A stretch of 58,553 bases of DNA from a virus. This document shows, one piece after another, positions 44,811 through 53,830 of the stretch. Each line of letters begins with the position of its first letter. Positions within the stretch are counted from its first letter, which is position 1. The notes below the pieces were generated by a model, which was not told the origin of the DNA, searched no databases, and saw nothing but the letters and a program-made list of their open reading frames with translations. The stretch lies in IMG/VR virus record IMGVR_UViG_3300042328_001827, positions 1-58,553 of that record. One strand, 5' to 3'. Made by a program: the position numbers and the translations under genes.

Positions 44811-45572
44811 TTAGTTTTTTTTGCCTAATTTACTGTAAACAAACTCAACAAGAGCTGCACGAGTGGTATTTTCTTCTTCTTCAGAAGAATCAGAGCCAAC
44901 TGTTAATTCAATATTTGTTTCTGTTTCAACATTTTCTAGATCAGAAGCACTTACTTTGGGTTCAACAATCTCTTCTGCTTCTGCAACTTCTTCTGCTTTC
45001 ATTTTCATTTTCATAGCATCTTCTTTTTTCATTTTCATAGCAGCAAAAAGAGTTGCCATAGCGTCAAATGCTTCGTCTTCGATATTCTCATATTTTTCAA
45101 CAAAAGCCAAAGCAGCATCTTCTTCGACGCCATTATCTACAAGGGCAGCTTTTCTTTTGGTCATTTTTTCTTTCTTGACCATTTCTGCTTCTTTTGTTTT
45201 ATAAGCAGCGACTGTTTCGTTGGCGCTATCAAGTTCTGCTTTCATTTTCTTCATTTCTTCTTCTTTTTTCTTCATCTCTTCATTTTTCATTGCAATAGCT
45301 TCTGAAAGTTCTGAGATTTGTGCTTCTAATGAAGTTTTGAGTGCTAAAAGCTCTTCTGAAGCAGAAGCTTTGACTTCTTCGATTTCTTTTTTCATAGCAG
45401 TTTCTCTTTCTGTGAATTCGTTAGTTTGGGTTTGTAATTGAGATTCTAGTGCAATATTTTTTTCGGTTAATGAATTAACAGATGCGTTAGCTTCAGCTAC
45501 AGCCTCTTGACAAGAAGTTTCCATAGCCACCAATTTGTTTTTGATTTCAGTTACATCTTGTTCTACACTCAT
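44811..45572 (-). CDS. Possible internal-start scaffold protein (nested in protease frame)
   Basis: In-frame ATG at 45572 (residue 278, MSVEQDVTEIKNK) with GGAG nine nt upstream, which itself overlaps an in-frame ATG (MENNTM). It would yield a 253-residue coiled coil lacking the protease, as in lambda, where a scaffold (Nu3) starts inside the protease gene. The site is visible; use of it is inferred. Confidence 0.5.
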   Translation of the reverse strand: MSVEQDVTEIKNKLVAMETSCQEAVAEANASVNSLTEKNIALESQLQTQTNEFTERETAMKKEIEEVKASASEELLALKTSLEAQISELSEAIAMKNEEMKKKEEEMKKMKAELDSANETVAAYKTKEAEMVKKEKMTKRKAALVDNGVEEDAALAFVEKYENIEDEAFDAMATLFAAMKMKKEDAMKMKMKAEEVAEAEEIVEPKVSASDLENVETETNIELTVGSDSSEEEENTTRAALVEFVYSKLGKKN

Positions 45573-46403
45573 TGTATTATTCTCCATTTGATTATTCAAT
45601 CGAATACTTATTACACCTAAATTTTCATTTTCGTTATTTTTTTCTTGAGGATTATCAATTTTTTTATTTTCTTCAAAAAGATTCTTATTAAAAACTATAC
45701 TATCTTCATTTGCAGGTTTGTCAACAAATCCTTTACCAGTAAAGGTAATATTTCTTAAAACTCTACCAATTTTATAATCATTATTTTCTCCTTTACCGCC
45801 GTATGCTCTAAGATATTTTGTTAAATAAGCTGTTTCATCACTTCTACTCAGCACTTTATATTCATTGGTTTGTTTATTAATTACTCCATAATCAAAACCT
45901 TTAAAAAAGCATTCCATACTAACAAACTTAGTACCATTTTGAATTTCACTAATTAATTTTTCTGATCTTTCTCTAAGTTCGGAAGTGCTAAATCCTTTAT
46001 ATATAACAGAACCTGTGAGAATATGGAATTTGTTTGGTAGATTTTCTACGGGAGTTTCTGGATCTATTAATAGCCCATCCTCGGTAATAGGCCAATTTGA
46101 TATTATATGACCAACAATTAAACTTTCGTTATGTTCTAGATTTGTGGGTTTATGTTCTGGAGTGTGTTTAGCATTCCATACCTCGTACTTATCAAATACA
46201 TCATCATTTTTATTCCATGATGAGGTTACTAGAATAGATTGAACATAAAATAGATCACTATCGTCATAAGATGCTAAACTTTTAAATGATTTAGATGATA
46301 ATCTGAGAGAGCATGGCTCTGCAACACTAGCATAAGCAATAGAAGACGAGGCTAATATTTTTGATGTTAAGCCATCTTCTTGTTCGTGTGGATATATTAT
46401 CAT
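44811..46403 (-). CDS. Prohead protease fused to scaffold
   Basis: 530 residues. Residues about 50 to 235 are a U9/U35/T4 gp21-type serine protease; likely catalytic residues are His91 in NLEHNESLIVGHI and Ser162 in FVSMECFF. From about 265 to 480 the product is a highly charged coiled coil (repeated EELLALKTSLEAQISELSE-like and KMKKEDAMKMKMKAEE segments), the scaffold that is digested after head assembly. It ends acidic (VGSDSSEEEE). An internal ATG with its own ribosome site could make the scaffold alone. Upstream is the portal, downstream the decoration and capsid genes. Confidence 0.9.
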   Translation of the reverse strand: MIIYPHEQEDGLTSKILASSSIAYASVAEPCSLRLSSKSFKSLASYDDSDLFYVQSILVTSSWNKNDDVFDKYEVWNAKHTPEHKPTNLEHNESLIVGHIISNWPITEDGLLIDPETPVENLPNKFHILTGSVIYKGFSTSELRERSEKLISEIQNGTKFVSMECFFKGFDYGVINKQTNEYKVLSRSDETAYLTKYLRAYGGKGENNDYKIGRVLRNITFTGKGFVDKPANEDSIVFNKNLFEENKKIDNPQEKNNENENLGVISIRLNNQMENNTMSVEQDVTEIKNKLVAMETSCQEAVAEANASVNSLTEKNIALESQLQTQTNEFTERETAMKKEIEEVKASASEELLALKTSLEAQISELSEAIAMKNEEMKKKEEEMKKMKAELDSANETVAAYKTKEAEMVKKEKMTKRKAALVDNGVEEDAALAFVEKYENIEDEAFDAMATLFAAMKMKKEDAMKMKMKAEEVAEAEEIVEPKVSASDLENVETETNIELTVGSDSSEEEENTTRAALVEFVYSKLGKKN

Positions 46404-46430
46404 TATAAACCTTTCAAAAAGATTTGATTA

Positions 46431-48632
46431 TTATTTTGTACTATACACCATTGTATAAAAAGATGATTTAGCTTGTTTAATTTCATCAACTGTTAATTCT
46501 CTAGAGAGTTCTAATTTAACCAAATTTAACCAATTATAAAAAGTTTTAGTATCATTACTAGTTGATGCTGATAAATATTCTGTTATATTTTCTTCATTTA
46601 GTTTAGCAAAAGGTTTGGTCTGAAAAAGAATATTTGTTTTAATTTTTTCTAATTCTTCATTTTCAGCATTGGATAAACTCCTTAAATTTTTCTTATCAAA
46701 ATATTCTAAAATTAATGGATTGATTATAGAACTAATTTTGTCTTGTGCAGAAGATGACCATATTAAGAGTTTGGCGCCAGTTTGGGGCGAAAATGTTCTG
46801 TCCTTTCTTTTTTCGGTATCTTTGGATAATTTGGGTCTGCCTTCGCCTGCTTCTTTCGGCAACGATTCCGAGGACGGATCGTTAGCCACCTTGGGTGCCC
46901 CAAAAGGAGATTTTACTTGTTCTGCTTTTTGTTCTAATGCTGTTTTTTCGCTTGGTTTTTTCTTTGGTAAATCTAATCCTACTTGACTTGGTGTTACAAT
47001 TCCTAATTGTAAAGATATTTTCTTAAGAGCATTTTCAAATTGAGGATCGTGCCACGGACCAGCTTTTTGTACCATTCTTTCGGAATCTCTTTCTTTTCTT
47101 TCTCTATTAAGTCTTGATTTTTCCATATCTGGATCAAAGCCAAATTTGGTCTGTAATAACTCATCACTAATAAGACTTCTATCTGCTAATTGTATTAGTA
47201 GTGCCTTCTCTGCGTCTTCATTACTTAGGTCCATTCTATCAAATTCTATTTTAGCTGGATATCTAAAACCCATAGCTTTTTGCACAATTTCTATTTCACC
47301 TTCCCAAAATTTAACCAACATATCTCTACCATATTGTAGTCTTTGTGTTAAGGTTTTTAGACTAATAAAATTATTAGTAGTTCCTGCTGCTCCGAATGTG
47401 CCAGTAAGTGTTGGAGGAATTCCCAAACCAGCATAGATAGCATTTAAATGAGGAGTATATTTACCTTCTCCAAGAAAATTATGAACATTAGTATTACTTT
47501 CTAACAATTCAATATCTGGGCCCCATACCAAATCCATTGTACCGCCACCAACATTGTTTCCTAAAATTTGTGCTAGTTTGGCTGTTGCTGCTTTTGTTGG
47601 AGCAATTTTATGTTCTAAATTACCTAATTTGAAAATTCTAATATTACTTATAGCTCCATCTAGAGCCGCCATGTCTGCTAATTTTAGTTTTTCGATAACA
47701 GTAATATCGTCCATAATAGCATATATCATAGGATATGCCCATGCTTGCCAATCATCTTTTTTATAATGAAAAACTAGTGTCTTTTCCGGATCTAATGGAT
47801 ATGGTCTTTTAGTTTTAGCTGCTAATACTATTGCTTCTGGAAGAAGAGATACTATCTGTTTTTCTGCTTCTGTTTTTGGACTATTAATATTTTTTCTAAA
47901 AGTAGCCGGTAAAATTAATTCATATCTTTTTTCACTAACAAATGATGATAAGGATCCGGCTGCGCTTTCAACATAAACTGGATCTATAAAAGTATATCTC
48001 CAAGGAATTTCTTTTTTTTCTATCTTAAATTGATCCATCTGTTTAACATTGAGATCAGGAGATCCAATAGTTTTGTATAGATTATCAGTAACTTTTAATG
48101 ATATTTTGGCTGTTTGTTTATGAATAACAATATTGCCTGTTTTATATAGATTATTTAAAAATCTTTCGCTACGATCTTTACCATTAATTTTTTTGAACCA
48201 CTGTCTATAAAATCTTTCTATTCTTTTATTTTTATGAACTAATTTAATACCATGTACAGCAAAATCACCCATAAGATCGATAACATTTTTTACCAAACCA
48301 ACACGATGATAAATATCTTCTGCTCTTCGGATAACTAGTTTAATCTTTTTAGGAACAGCTTCGTCTGGTCTAAAAGCATAGTAGTCATTACGAGTTAATC
48401 CAGGACGACCACCAGTATCACCGTCTAGATTAGAAAAATCTATACTATACCTTCTACCGCCGCCAAAAGCTGCTGTAGAATTTTGAATTCCTGTAAATTC
48501 ATCTAGAGATTCGGATGATCTTTTAAGAGCATCTTGTTTACTAGATAAATCCTCTCCCCATGTGACATAAGCATCCTCTCCTATAGATGATGCGTTTTTA
48601 ATAACGTCTTCTTTGTTTGGTTTTCTGGGCAT
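46431..48632 (-). CDS. Portal protein
   Basis: 733 residues, between large terminase and protease. Portal-type features are a helical clip and stem region (VIRRAEDIYHRVGLVKNVIDLMGDFA), the core sequence AWAYPMIYAIMDDITVIEKLKLADMAALDG, and PPTLTGTFGAAGTTNNFISLKTLTQRLQYGRDMLVKFWE, which has the wing-loop pattern of SPP1/HK97-like portals. The C-terminal 190 residues (from about 540) form a lysine-rich extension with PSEKTALEQKAEQ and LSREL; in some phages such extensions project into the head. A late-type element sits 43 bp upstream of the start. Confidence 0.9.
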   Translation of the reverse strand: MPRKPNKEDVIKNASSIGEDAYVTWGEDLSSKQDALKRSSESLDEFTGIQNSTAAFGGGRRYSIDFSNLDGDTGGRPGLTRNDYYAFRPDEAVPKKIKLVIRRAEDIYHRVGLVKNVIDLMGDFAVHGIKLVHKNKRIERFYRQWFKKINGKDRSERFLNNLYKTGNIVIHKQTAKISLKVTDNLYKTIGSPDLNVKQMDQFKIEKKEIPWRYTFIDPVYVESAAGSLSSFVSEKRYELILPATFRKNINSPKTEAEKQIVSLLPEAIVLAAKTKRPYPLDPEKTLVFHYKKDDWQAWAYPMIYAIMDDITVIEKLKLADMAALDGAISNIRIFKLGNLEHKIAPTKAATAKLAQILGNNVGGGTMDLVWGPDIELLESNTNVHNFLGEGKYTPHLNAIYAGLGIPPTLTGTFGAAGTTNNFISLKTLTQRLQYGRDMLVKFWEGEIEIVQKAMGFRYPAKIEFDRMDLSNEDAEKALLIQLADRSLISDELLQTKFGFDPDMEKSRLNRERKERDSERMVQKAGPWHDPQFENALKKISLQLGIVTPSQVGLDLPKKKPSEKTALEQKAEQVKSPFGAPKVANDPSSESLPKEAGEGRPKLSKDTEKRKDRTFSPQTGAKLLIWSSSAQDKISSIINPLILEYFDKKNLRSLSNAENEELEKIKTNILFQTKPFAKLNEENITEYLSASTSNDTKTFYNWLNLVKLELSRELTVDEIKQAKSSFYTMVYSTK
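46440..46449 (-). promoter_or_regulatory. Candidate late promoter element (GGTGTATAGT), inside the portal 3' end
   Basis: Lies in the last codons of the portal gene, 36 bp before the protease/scaffold start. It is the only member of the set that lies wholly in coding sequence. Confidence 0.5.
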
Positions 48633-48675
48633 ATATTTATTTCTAATGTAATAGTAATGCTATTTGATTACTTTA

Positions 48676-48685
48676 ATAATACACT
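48676..48685 (-). promoter_or_regulatory. Candidate late promoter element (AGTGTATTAT)
   Basis: In the 54-bp gap before the portal gene, 43 bp from its start. An A replaces the first G of the core; TATTAT matches -10 positions. Confidence 0.5.
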
Positions 48686-48686
48686 T

Positions 48687-50714
48687 TTATCTGTAAATTC
48701 CTTGATAAATATCGTCATCATTAACATTCGATGTGAACCATTCGGGACCTTTATATAGTTTATTACTTTGTTGATTAACTAAATCTCTACTATCTCCACC
48801 AACAATATCATAATTTGGAGACTGTAAGGTTCTATTTAATTGTCTAGCTATCATATTAGCTATCAATAATGAACTATATCGGTCTTTTCGTAATCTTCCT
48901 TTTTTACCATTTGGTAATTTTACTTCCGGAGTATCCCATCTGTCTCTTGCTTGTGGACCAGTGCTAGTTTGGGTCATAACTATAGTTGTTAATTCGTTTT
49001 TAAGTTCTTCTATTTCTAGTATGCATTCACTAACGCTATCATATAATGGATTTAAATCGTCGTCTAAGATATTTTTTCCTTCTTTTTCCATAGCAAGACC
49101 AAGTGTAAGATTATCAAAACGTGGAAATAGTAATATTTTATCTTCTAGATCTTTTCTTAATCCATGATTAGCTTGACTTGTCCAATCTGCCTTTGCAAAT
49201 TGTACTAGTTCCAGAATGTGTAAACCTTGTTGAGAATCAGTATCTTTTGCTTTGTCATAATCAATAATTGGCCATATTAGTTGTTCATTATCTTGAAGCT
49301 TGCCAGGATCGTGCAAAGCTTCTTCTATTGCAACGCCACCCCCTTGAGCATCCATTCCTATTCTAATAGGAGGAAAGGTTTTCATAAGATCTCTAATTTT
49401 TCTAGAACAAAAACTATAAAAGTCATATTCTTGTGCTAGTCCAACCTTTTGTCTTTCTTTAAAATTATTTCTATTTGTTGCCCAACAATATACTATTCTA
49501 GAATGATCCGGATGAACTTCTAATATTACTATACTAAAATTATCTTGTTCACTAGCAGGATCGATACCGTAAACATAATGTAAATTAGGATTACCTTGAG
49601 TTATAGCATCAAAAACTACTGGTTTGTTACCAATTGTTATTGCCGGATAATCTTTTGTAACACAACTTTCTATTAAACTTCTTCTAAAAAATCCCTGACT
49701 ATCATTAACGAAACATGCAGCATATTCCATATTATATATACCAACATGAATAGTAGCTTTTGCTCTACTTACTTGTTTATCATCCATAAATCCTTTAGGT
49801 ATTAATTCATAGGGTATACGAATAATACTATAATCTTTCCAATTAAAATTTGGTGGAATTTCTCCATTAAAGATTTCTCGTAGTTTTCTTTCTTCGCCTT
49901 TACTTTCTATAATACTTTTATATCTTTTCCAGTACTGAGCAAAATGCTTGAAACCGTAGTCTGCTGTTCCACTTATCACTGCTTGATTATTAATTCTTCT
50001 AGAAATAGTATCTAATTCTTCGCTCCATACTCCTGCTAATTTCATAGCTGCTTTTTTAGCTTCTTCTTTAACGTTCTGAATTGGACTGGCACTAACAGCA
50101 GCGAAACCAGAAACTACCGTCTCATAAATATCTGGAGATATACTACTAAACTCATCTGCTAAAATAATATGAGCGCGTAAACCTCTAATCTTATCTCCAT
50201 TACCTAAAGGAATAGCTATGGCCCAACTATCTCCCAGTCTTATAGTACATCTATCAACATCTCGTCGTGGACCATCTTCGTTGCCATTGAATATGCTTCT
50301 TAAAATAGGACTATTTTTCCACATATTTTCCATATATTCAAAGATAATTTTACTTTGTCTAAAAGCAGCACCAACTATAACCACCTTGGTCCCTGGATAG
50401 AAAGCACACTTTAGTACCGCATACAGAGCTAACAGAAAGCTTTTACTAAAACCACGACTACCAATAAGCATAGGGAAAGGACGATTCCACATTTCTTGTA
50501 GAACCATAGTCTGCATAGGATGTAATTCTATGTTAAAAATAAGTTTACAGGTTGATCCTATATAATATGGATTTCTTAAAATTCTTAATAGATGCAAGTC
50601 TGGATTTTCTATATCTTCCTTTGTCCTATGAATCATAGGATTATTAGGAATACTAAGAGCACTTATATCTCCTAGTCCAAGCCAAGCATTATCAAAACTT
50701 TTAAAATCAACCAT
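48687..50714 (-). CDS. terL: Terminase large subunit
   Basis: 675 residues. The ATPase domain has a variant Walker A (GSRGFSKS, residues 85 to 92) and Walker B ILADE (Glu188). It is followed by a nuclease domain with acidic residues at Asp385 (YGIDPASEQDNFSIV) and Asp455 (RIGMDAQGGG), and a further acidic region later. The motor cuts and pumps DNA into the prohead at the portal. Its start overlaps the stop of the upstream gene. The usual Gly-Lys-(Ser/Thr) is GFSKS here, so the Walker A is recognisable but diverged. Confidence 0.96.
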   Translation of the reverse strand: MVDFKSFDNAWLGLGDISALSIPNNPMIHRTKEDIENPDLHLLRILRNPYYIGSTCKLIFNIELHPMQTMVLQEMWNRPFPMLIGSRGFSKSFLLALYAVLKCAFYPGTKVVIVGAAFRQSKIIFEYMENMWKNSPILRSIFNGNEDGPRRDVDRCTIRLGDSWAIAIPLGNGDKIRGLRAHIILADEFSSISPDIYETVVSGFAAVSASPIQNVKEEAKKAAMKLAGVWSEELDTISRRINNQAVISGTADYGFKHFAQYWKRYKSIIESKGEERKLREIFNGEIPPNFNWKDYSIIRIPYELIPKGFMDDKQVSRAKATIHVGIYNMEYAACFVNDSQGFFRRSLIESCVTKDYPAITIGNKPVVFDAITQGNPNLHYVYGIDPASEQDNFSIVILEVHPDHSRIVYCWATNRNNFKERQKVGLAQEYDFYSFCSRKIRDLMKTFPPIRIGMDAQGGGVAIEEALHDPGKLQDNEQLIWPIIDYDKAKDTDSQQGLHILELVQFAKADWTSQANHGLRKDLEDKILLFPRFDNLTLGLAMEKEGKNILDDDLNPLYDSVSECILEIEELKNELTTIVMTQTSTGPQARDRWDTPEVKLPNGKKGRLRKDRYSSLLIANMIARQLNRTLQSPNYDIVGGDSRDLVNQQSNKLYKGPEWFTSNVNDDDIYQGIYR

Positions 50715-51276
50715 TAGATTGCTTTATTAATCTTCTAGAAGTTTTTATCGCTCTTTTAACTATCATAGATGCTACAGACTCAATGTATGGTAAGCTTCTT
50801 TTTGCGCTTTCTTCTTTTAGCCAACCTAGGATAGTTGGTAAATTTTGTTCGCACCAGTCATTACCTTTTTCATTCATTTCTATAGCATGGCGTCTGCAAG
50901 AACAATTTGGGGTACTTTTAATTCCCATTGTGCTAATCATATTTGTTAATATGGTTCCTGGACCATTAGGAAATTCTTCTAAGGTTTTGGGAAATTTGCT
51001 TCTAAGCTTGGTTGCGGTATCATCTTTAATGCTATCATATAGTAGTTGTTCTAGTGTGGATCTATTAACATCCCCAAGCTTCTCATAATCGATACCATTT
51101 GCAATAACAAATGAACCAGGAATATTTCTAACAGTTGCAGAAACTATCTTGTTGGTTGGATTGTCGTGATAGGTAACATCTAAATAATCCATAACTAATG
51201 GTGGTGGATTAACTAATTGATTATTTTGATCAGTATATGGTGGCGGATAGATGGTGACTGAATTTTCAAGTTTCAT
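50707..51276 (-). CDS. Hypothetical protein with CxCRRHAxxMNxxG motif, 189 aa
   Basis: Strong AGGAG site before the ATG at 51276; it overlaps the terminase start. The C-terminal half (residues about 120 to 185) contains NCSCRRHAIEMNEKGNDWC and ILGWLKEESAKRSLPYI. This resembles a small cysteine-containing module seen in other phage and bacterial hypothetical proteins. The N-terminal half is beta-rich (YLDVTYHDNP). The packaging-cluster position suggests a terminase-associated role, but I cannot name one. Confidence 0.75.
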   Translation of the reverse strand: MKLENSVTIYPPPYTDQNNQLVNPPPLVMDYLDVTYHDNPTNKIVSATVRNIPGSFVIANGIDYEKLGDVNRSTLEQLLYDSIKDDTATKLRSKFPKTLEEFPNGPGTILTNMISTMGIKSTPNCSCRRHAIEMNEKGNDWCEQNLPTILGWLKEESAKRSLPYIESVASMIVKRAIKTSRRLIKQSNG

Positions 51277-51754
51277 TTTGGTTCTCCTTTGGTTTATTGT
51301 TTATGAGGTAAATCCTTTTAATAATATATTCTGCTACTTTTTCTGCATTAGATGCATTATTACAAAATAATACTTTAATATCGTATTTAAGCTGCCAATC
51401 TAATATATTCTTCATTATAAATGCTGGAGTAATTCTAACTTTATCCCACATTCTTTTTGGTAGATTTGATCCTATAGGATAGTTTAACACATCATTCATG
51501 CTAAATTCTAATAGGAAAAATGAATATTTAAGTTGGCTCATTCTATGTACAACATCTTTGAACCGTGGTTCAATAATATTATTAGCAATTTCATTTATAC
51601 TCTTTTTACGTTCTATAGCAAAAACGTCCTGAAGACCTTCTATACTATAATCGCCAGTATCTAATTTTTTATTAGCAACTACATAATCCTCAAAAGACCA
51701 CGGTTGTTGCTCTCTGGTATCTATTATGATCGTAAAGTCTTCATTATTTATCAT
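51266..51754 (-). CDS. ERCC4-type nuclease
   Basis: 162 residues. Residues 8 to 50 show the core of the ERCC4/XPF nuclease: Asp12-x-Arg-Glu (IIDTREQQPW), Gly34-Asp35-Tyr-Ser and Ala-x-Glu48-Arg-Lys50 (the ERK signature). This is a structure-specific endonuclease fold, here as the catalytic part alone without a helix-hairpin-helix. It overlaps both its neighbours. Beside the terminase it may resolve branched concatemers before packaging, or act with the HNH gene. Confidence 0.9.
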   Translation of the reverse strand: MINNEDFTIIIDTREQQPWSFEDYVVANKKLDTGDYSIEGLQDVFAIERKKSINEIANNIIEPRFKDVVHRMSQLKYSFFLLEFSMNDVLNYPIGSNLPKRMWDKVRITPAFIMKNILDWQLKYDIKVLFCNNASNAEKVAEYIIKRIYLINNKPKENQNET

Positions 51755-52022
51755 TTGATTTTTTATTATCAGATATTAATTTGCTAAAAACTGCTTCGTA
51801 TGCGTTTTCGTTTCCTTCTATAAGAGAGTGATGAAATTTACACAAAGTGATTCCGTTATTTATATTATATCTCAAATCAACGCTATCAACCCATCTTTTG
51901 ATATGGTGAACATGTAATTTTTTAGATGCTAAACATCCTGGCCATTGACATTTGTATTGATCTCGTTTTTTAACCTCTTGTCTAAAATTTTTGTATAATG
52001 GATCGTTATAATTTCTAAACAT
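51744..52022 (-). CDS. HNH endonuclease
   Basis: 92 residues. Cys25, Cys30, Cys61 and His64 make the zinc site. HVHHIKRW gives His39/His40, and NINNGITLC and HH provide the rest of the HNH core. HNH proteins beside terminases assist cohesive-end cutting in several phages, and this one lies two genes from the large terminase. Free-standing homing activity is an alternative. It starts within the last codons of the dehydratase gene. Confidence 0.93.
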   Translation of the reverse strand: MFRNYNDPLYKNFRQEVKKRDQYKCQWPGCLASKKLHVHHIKRWVDSVDLRYNINNGITLCKFHHSLIEGNENAYEAVFSKLISDNKKSNDK

Positions 52023-53007
52023 TAGCGTAAACTTTAATGTCGCTTTGTATCATTTCGCTAACTAAATCATCAAAAGAAGTTGATGGAATCCATCCTAGTA
52101 CTTTTTGAGCTTTAAGAGATCGGCCACATAAATAGTCAACTTCTGCTGGTCGATATAATGACGGATCAATTTCCACATATTGTTTGTAGTCTAGATCCAC
52201 ACTCTCAAAAGATTTGATAACAAAATTTAATACGCTATGAGTTTGACCGGTACAAATAACAAAGTCGTCAGGAACATCTTGCTGTAGCATCAAATACATA
52301 GCATATACATAATCTTTAGCGTGACCCCAATCTCTGTAAGCTTGAAGATTACCAAGTTTTAAACTGTCTGATGTTTTCTTGTTAACTAATTGGCCAATAT
52401 ATTTGGTAACTTTTCGCGTTAGAAAATTTTCGCCACGTCGCGGACTTTCATGATTAAATAGTATGCCGCTAGTAGCAAAGATATTATAAGCATCACGATA
52501 TATTCGTACCAAATTGTGACTAGCAACTTTGCTAACAGCATACGGACTTTGTGGAATTAGTGGAGTATTTTCATCTTGATATTTATTATTATCTTTATCC
52601 ACACTATAATTTTTACCAAACATTTCGCTAGTGCTAGCTTGATAATATTTTGTAGCAGATGATGTGGTTCTTATGCCCTCTAAAATATGTAAAACTCCCA
52701 TGGTATTAATATCAAACGTTGTGGAGGGCTGGTGAAAACTGGTTCCCACATGACTCATAGCGGCTAAGTTATAGAATTCGTCTGGTTCGTATTGTTTTAA
52801 TATGGATAGTATTACTGAAGGATCTGTAAGATCAAATTCCAAAAGAGTTAAATTAGGATGATCTACTATACTGGATATTCTTTCAAAATGATACGAACTA
52901 CTACGTCTATATAATCCAATAACTTTGTAGTCTTTTTCTAATAATAGTTCGGCTAGATAGCTGCCATCTTGACCAGTAATGCCTGTTATTATAGCTGTTT
53001 TATTCAT
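52015..53007 (-). CDS. gmd: GDP-mannose 4,6-dehydratase
   Basis: 330 residues, short-chain dehydrogenase family. Glycine-rich NADP(+) site TGITGQDGSYL at residues 8 to 18. Active-site Ser125-Thr-Ser-Glu128 (STSEMFG) with Tyr156 and Lys160 (YAVSK). NHESPRRGENFLTRKVTK is the signature of true GDP-mannose dehydratases. It makes GDP-4-keto-6-deoxy-mannose, the precursor used by the GDP-fucose synthase encoded at 54982-55899. It lies in the middle of the packaging cluster on the minus strand and overlaps the HNH gene at 52015-52022. Its presence here suggests a phage surface or host-glycan function, not replication. Confidence 0.97.
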   Translation of the reverse strand: MNKTAIITGITGQDGSYLAELLLEKDYKVIGLYRRSSSYHFERISSIVDHPNLTLLEFDLTDPSVILSILKQYEPDEFYNLAAMSHVGTSFHQPSTTFDINTMGVLHILEGIRTTSSATKYYQASTSEMFGKNYSVDKDNNKYQDENTPLIPQSPYAVSKVASHNLVRIYRDAYNIFATSGILFNHESPRRGENFLTRKVTKYIGQLVNKKTSDSLKLGNLQAYRDWGHAKDYVYAMYLMLQQDVPDDFVICTGQTHSVLNFVIKSFESVDLDYKQYVEIDPSLYRPAEVDYLCGRSLKAQKVLGWIPSTSFDDLVSEMIQSDIKVYANV

Positions 53008-53830
53008 TGTGATTTTCCATAAATTCTGGTGTTAGTAATGGTACGTCCACAGTATTGTCTTGATAAGTATGATATTGTTGCATTCTTTCTTTGGCTCCGT
53101 TTGCTGCCATTCCAAGAATTTCCATTTCTTTGCCTTCTTTTTCTCTGACTATTTCATCTTCTAGCATTCGTATTAAACCAACCCAACTACTTTTGCCATC
53201 TTCTATTCTTTTTATTCTTTGTTCCCTAGTAGCTTTAAGATCCTTGCTAATTTTTTGCTGTTCGTTAAGAAGTTTGGTATATTCATTAGTGTAATTAGCG
53301 ATACTGTTGCGGGCAAACGACAATTGAGTTTCGAGATTAGCCAGTTTCGGTATATCTCTTTGATCCTCACTTTTTTCATATTCTTTATCCACAAGCTTTT
53401 GTAATTTTTCAGTTTCGCTAATGTGTCTTTTTCGTTCCTTCATGCTACGGTTAATTAATATATCAATAGTGATAAATTGTTTAATTTGCAACTCTTCTGC
53501 TGGTAAAACGTCTTCTCTAAACTGTTTTATTAGTCCAACCCAAGTATCTTCAAAGTATTGGAGTTCGCCGCTGTCCGCATCAAATTGACGTGTAATTTCT
53601 ACCCAAAAGGTTTTACTATGTAATTTATCTTTTAGGGTTTCATAAGCCGCTTTGTCTTCTGGATCAATTAGTAAATTATTTTCATTAATATATCGCTTAA
53701 TTGGTCCTTCATGACGATTAAGATTAGATGATATAGTATCTATGCTTAATAAATTAACATTCTCACGAATATAAGCTTCTTCATCTAAACTTAGTTGTCC
53801 TCGTTTTTTGGGAATTCTGTTGGCTTCCAC
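53000..53830 (-). CDS. HTH plus coiled-coil DNA-binding protein (possible small terminase), 276 aa
   Basis: Starts at a GTG at 53830 with AGGAG six nt upstream. Residues about 14 to 52 (LSLDEEAYIRENVNLLSIDTI) form a helix-turn-helix with a spacing like the protein at 54659-54895. Residues 125 to 245 are long coiled coil (EKLQKLVDKEYEKSEDQ). The arrangement, N-terminal DNA-binding then oligomerising helix, and the position before the packaging genes are those of a small terminase. No further motif proves it, and a scaffold-like or regulator role is possible. Confidence 0.6.
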   Translation of the reverse strand: MEANRIPKKRGQLSLDEEAYIRENVNLLSIDTISSNLNRHEGPIKRYINENNLLIDPEDKAAYETLKDKLHSKTFWVEITRQFDADSGELQYFEDTWVGLIKQFREDVLPAEELQIKQFITIDILINRSMKERKRHISETEKLQKLVDKEYEKSEDQRDIPKLANLETQLSFARNSIANYTNEYTKLLNEQQKISKDLKATREQRIKRIEDGKSSWVGLIRMLEDEIVREKEGKEMEILGMAANGAKERMQQYHTYQDNTVDVPLLTPEFMENHNE

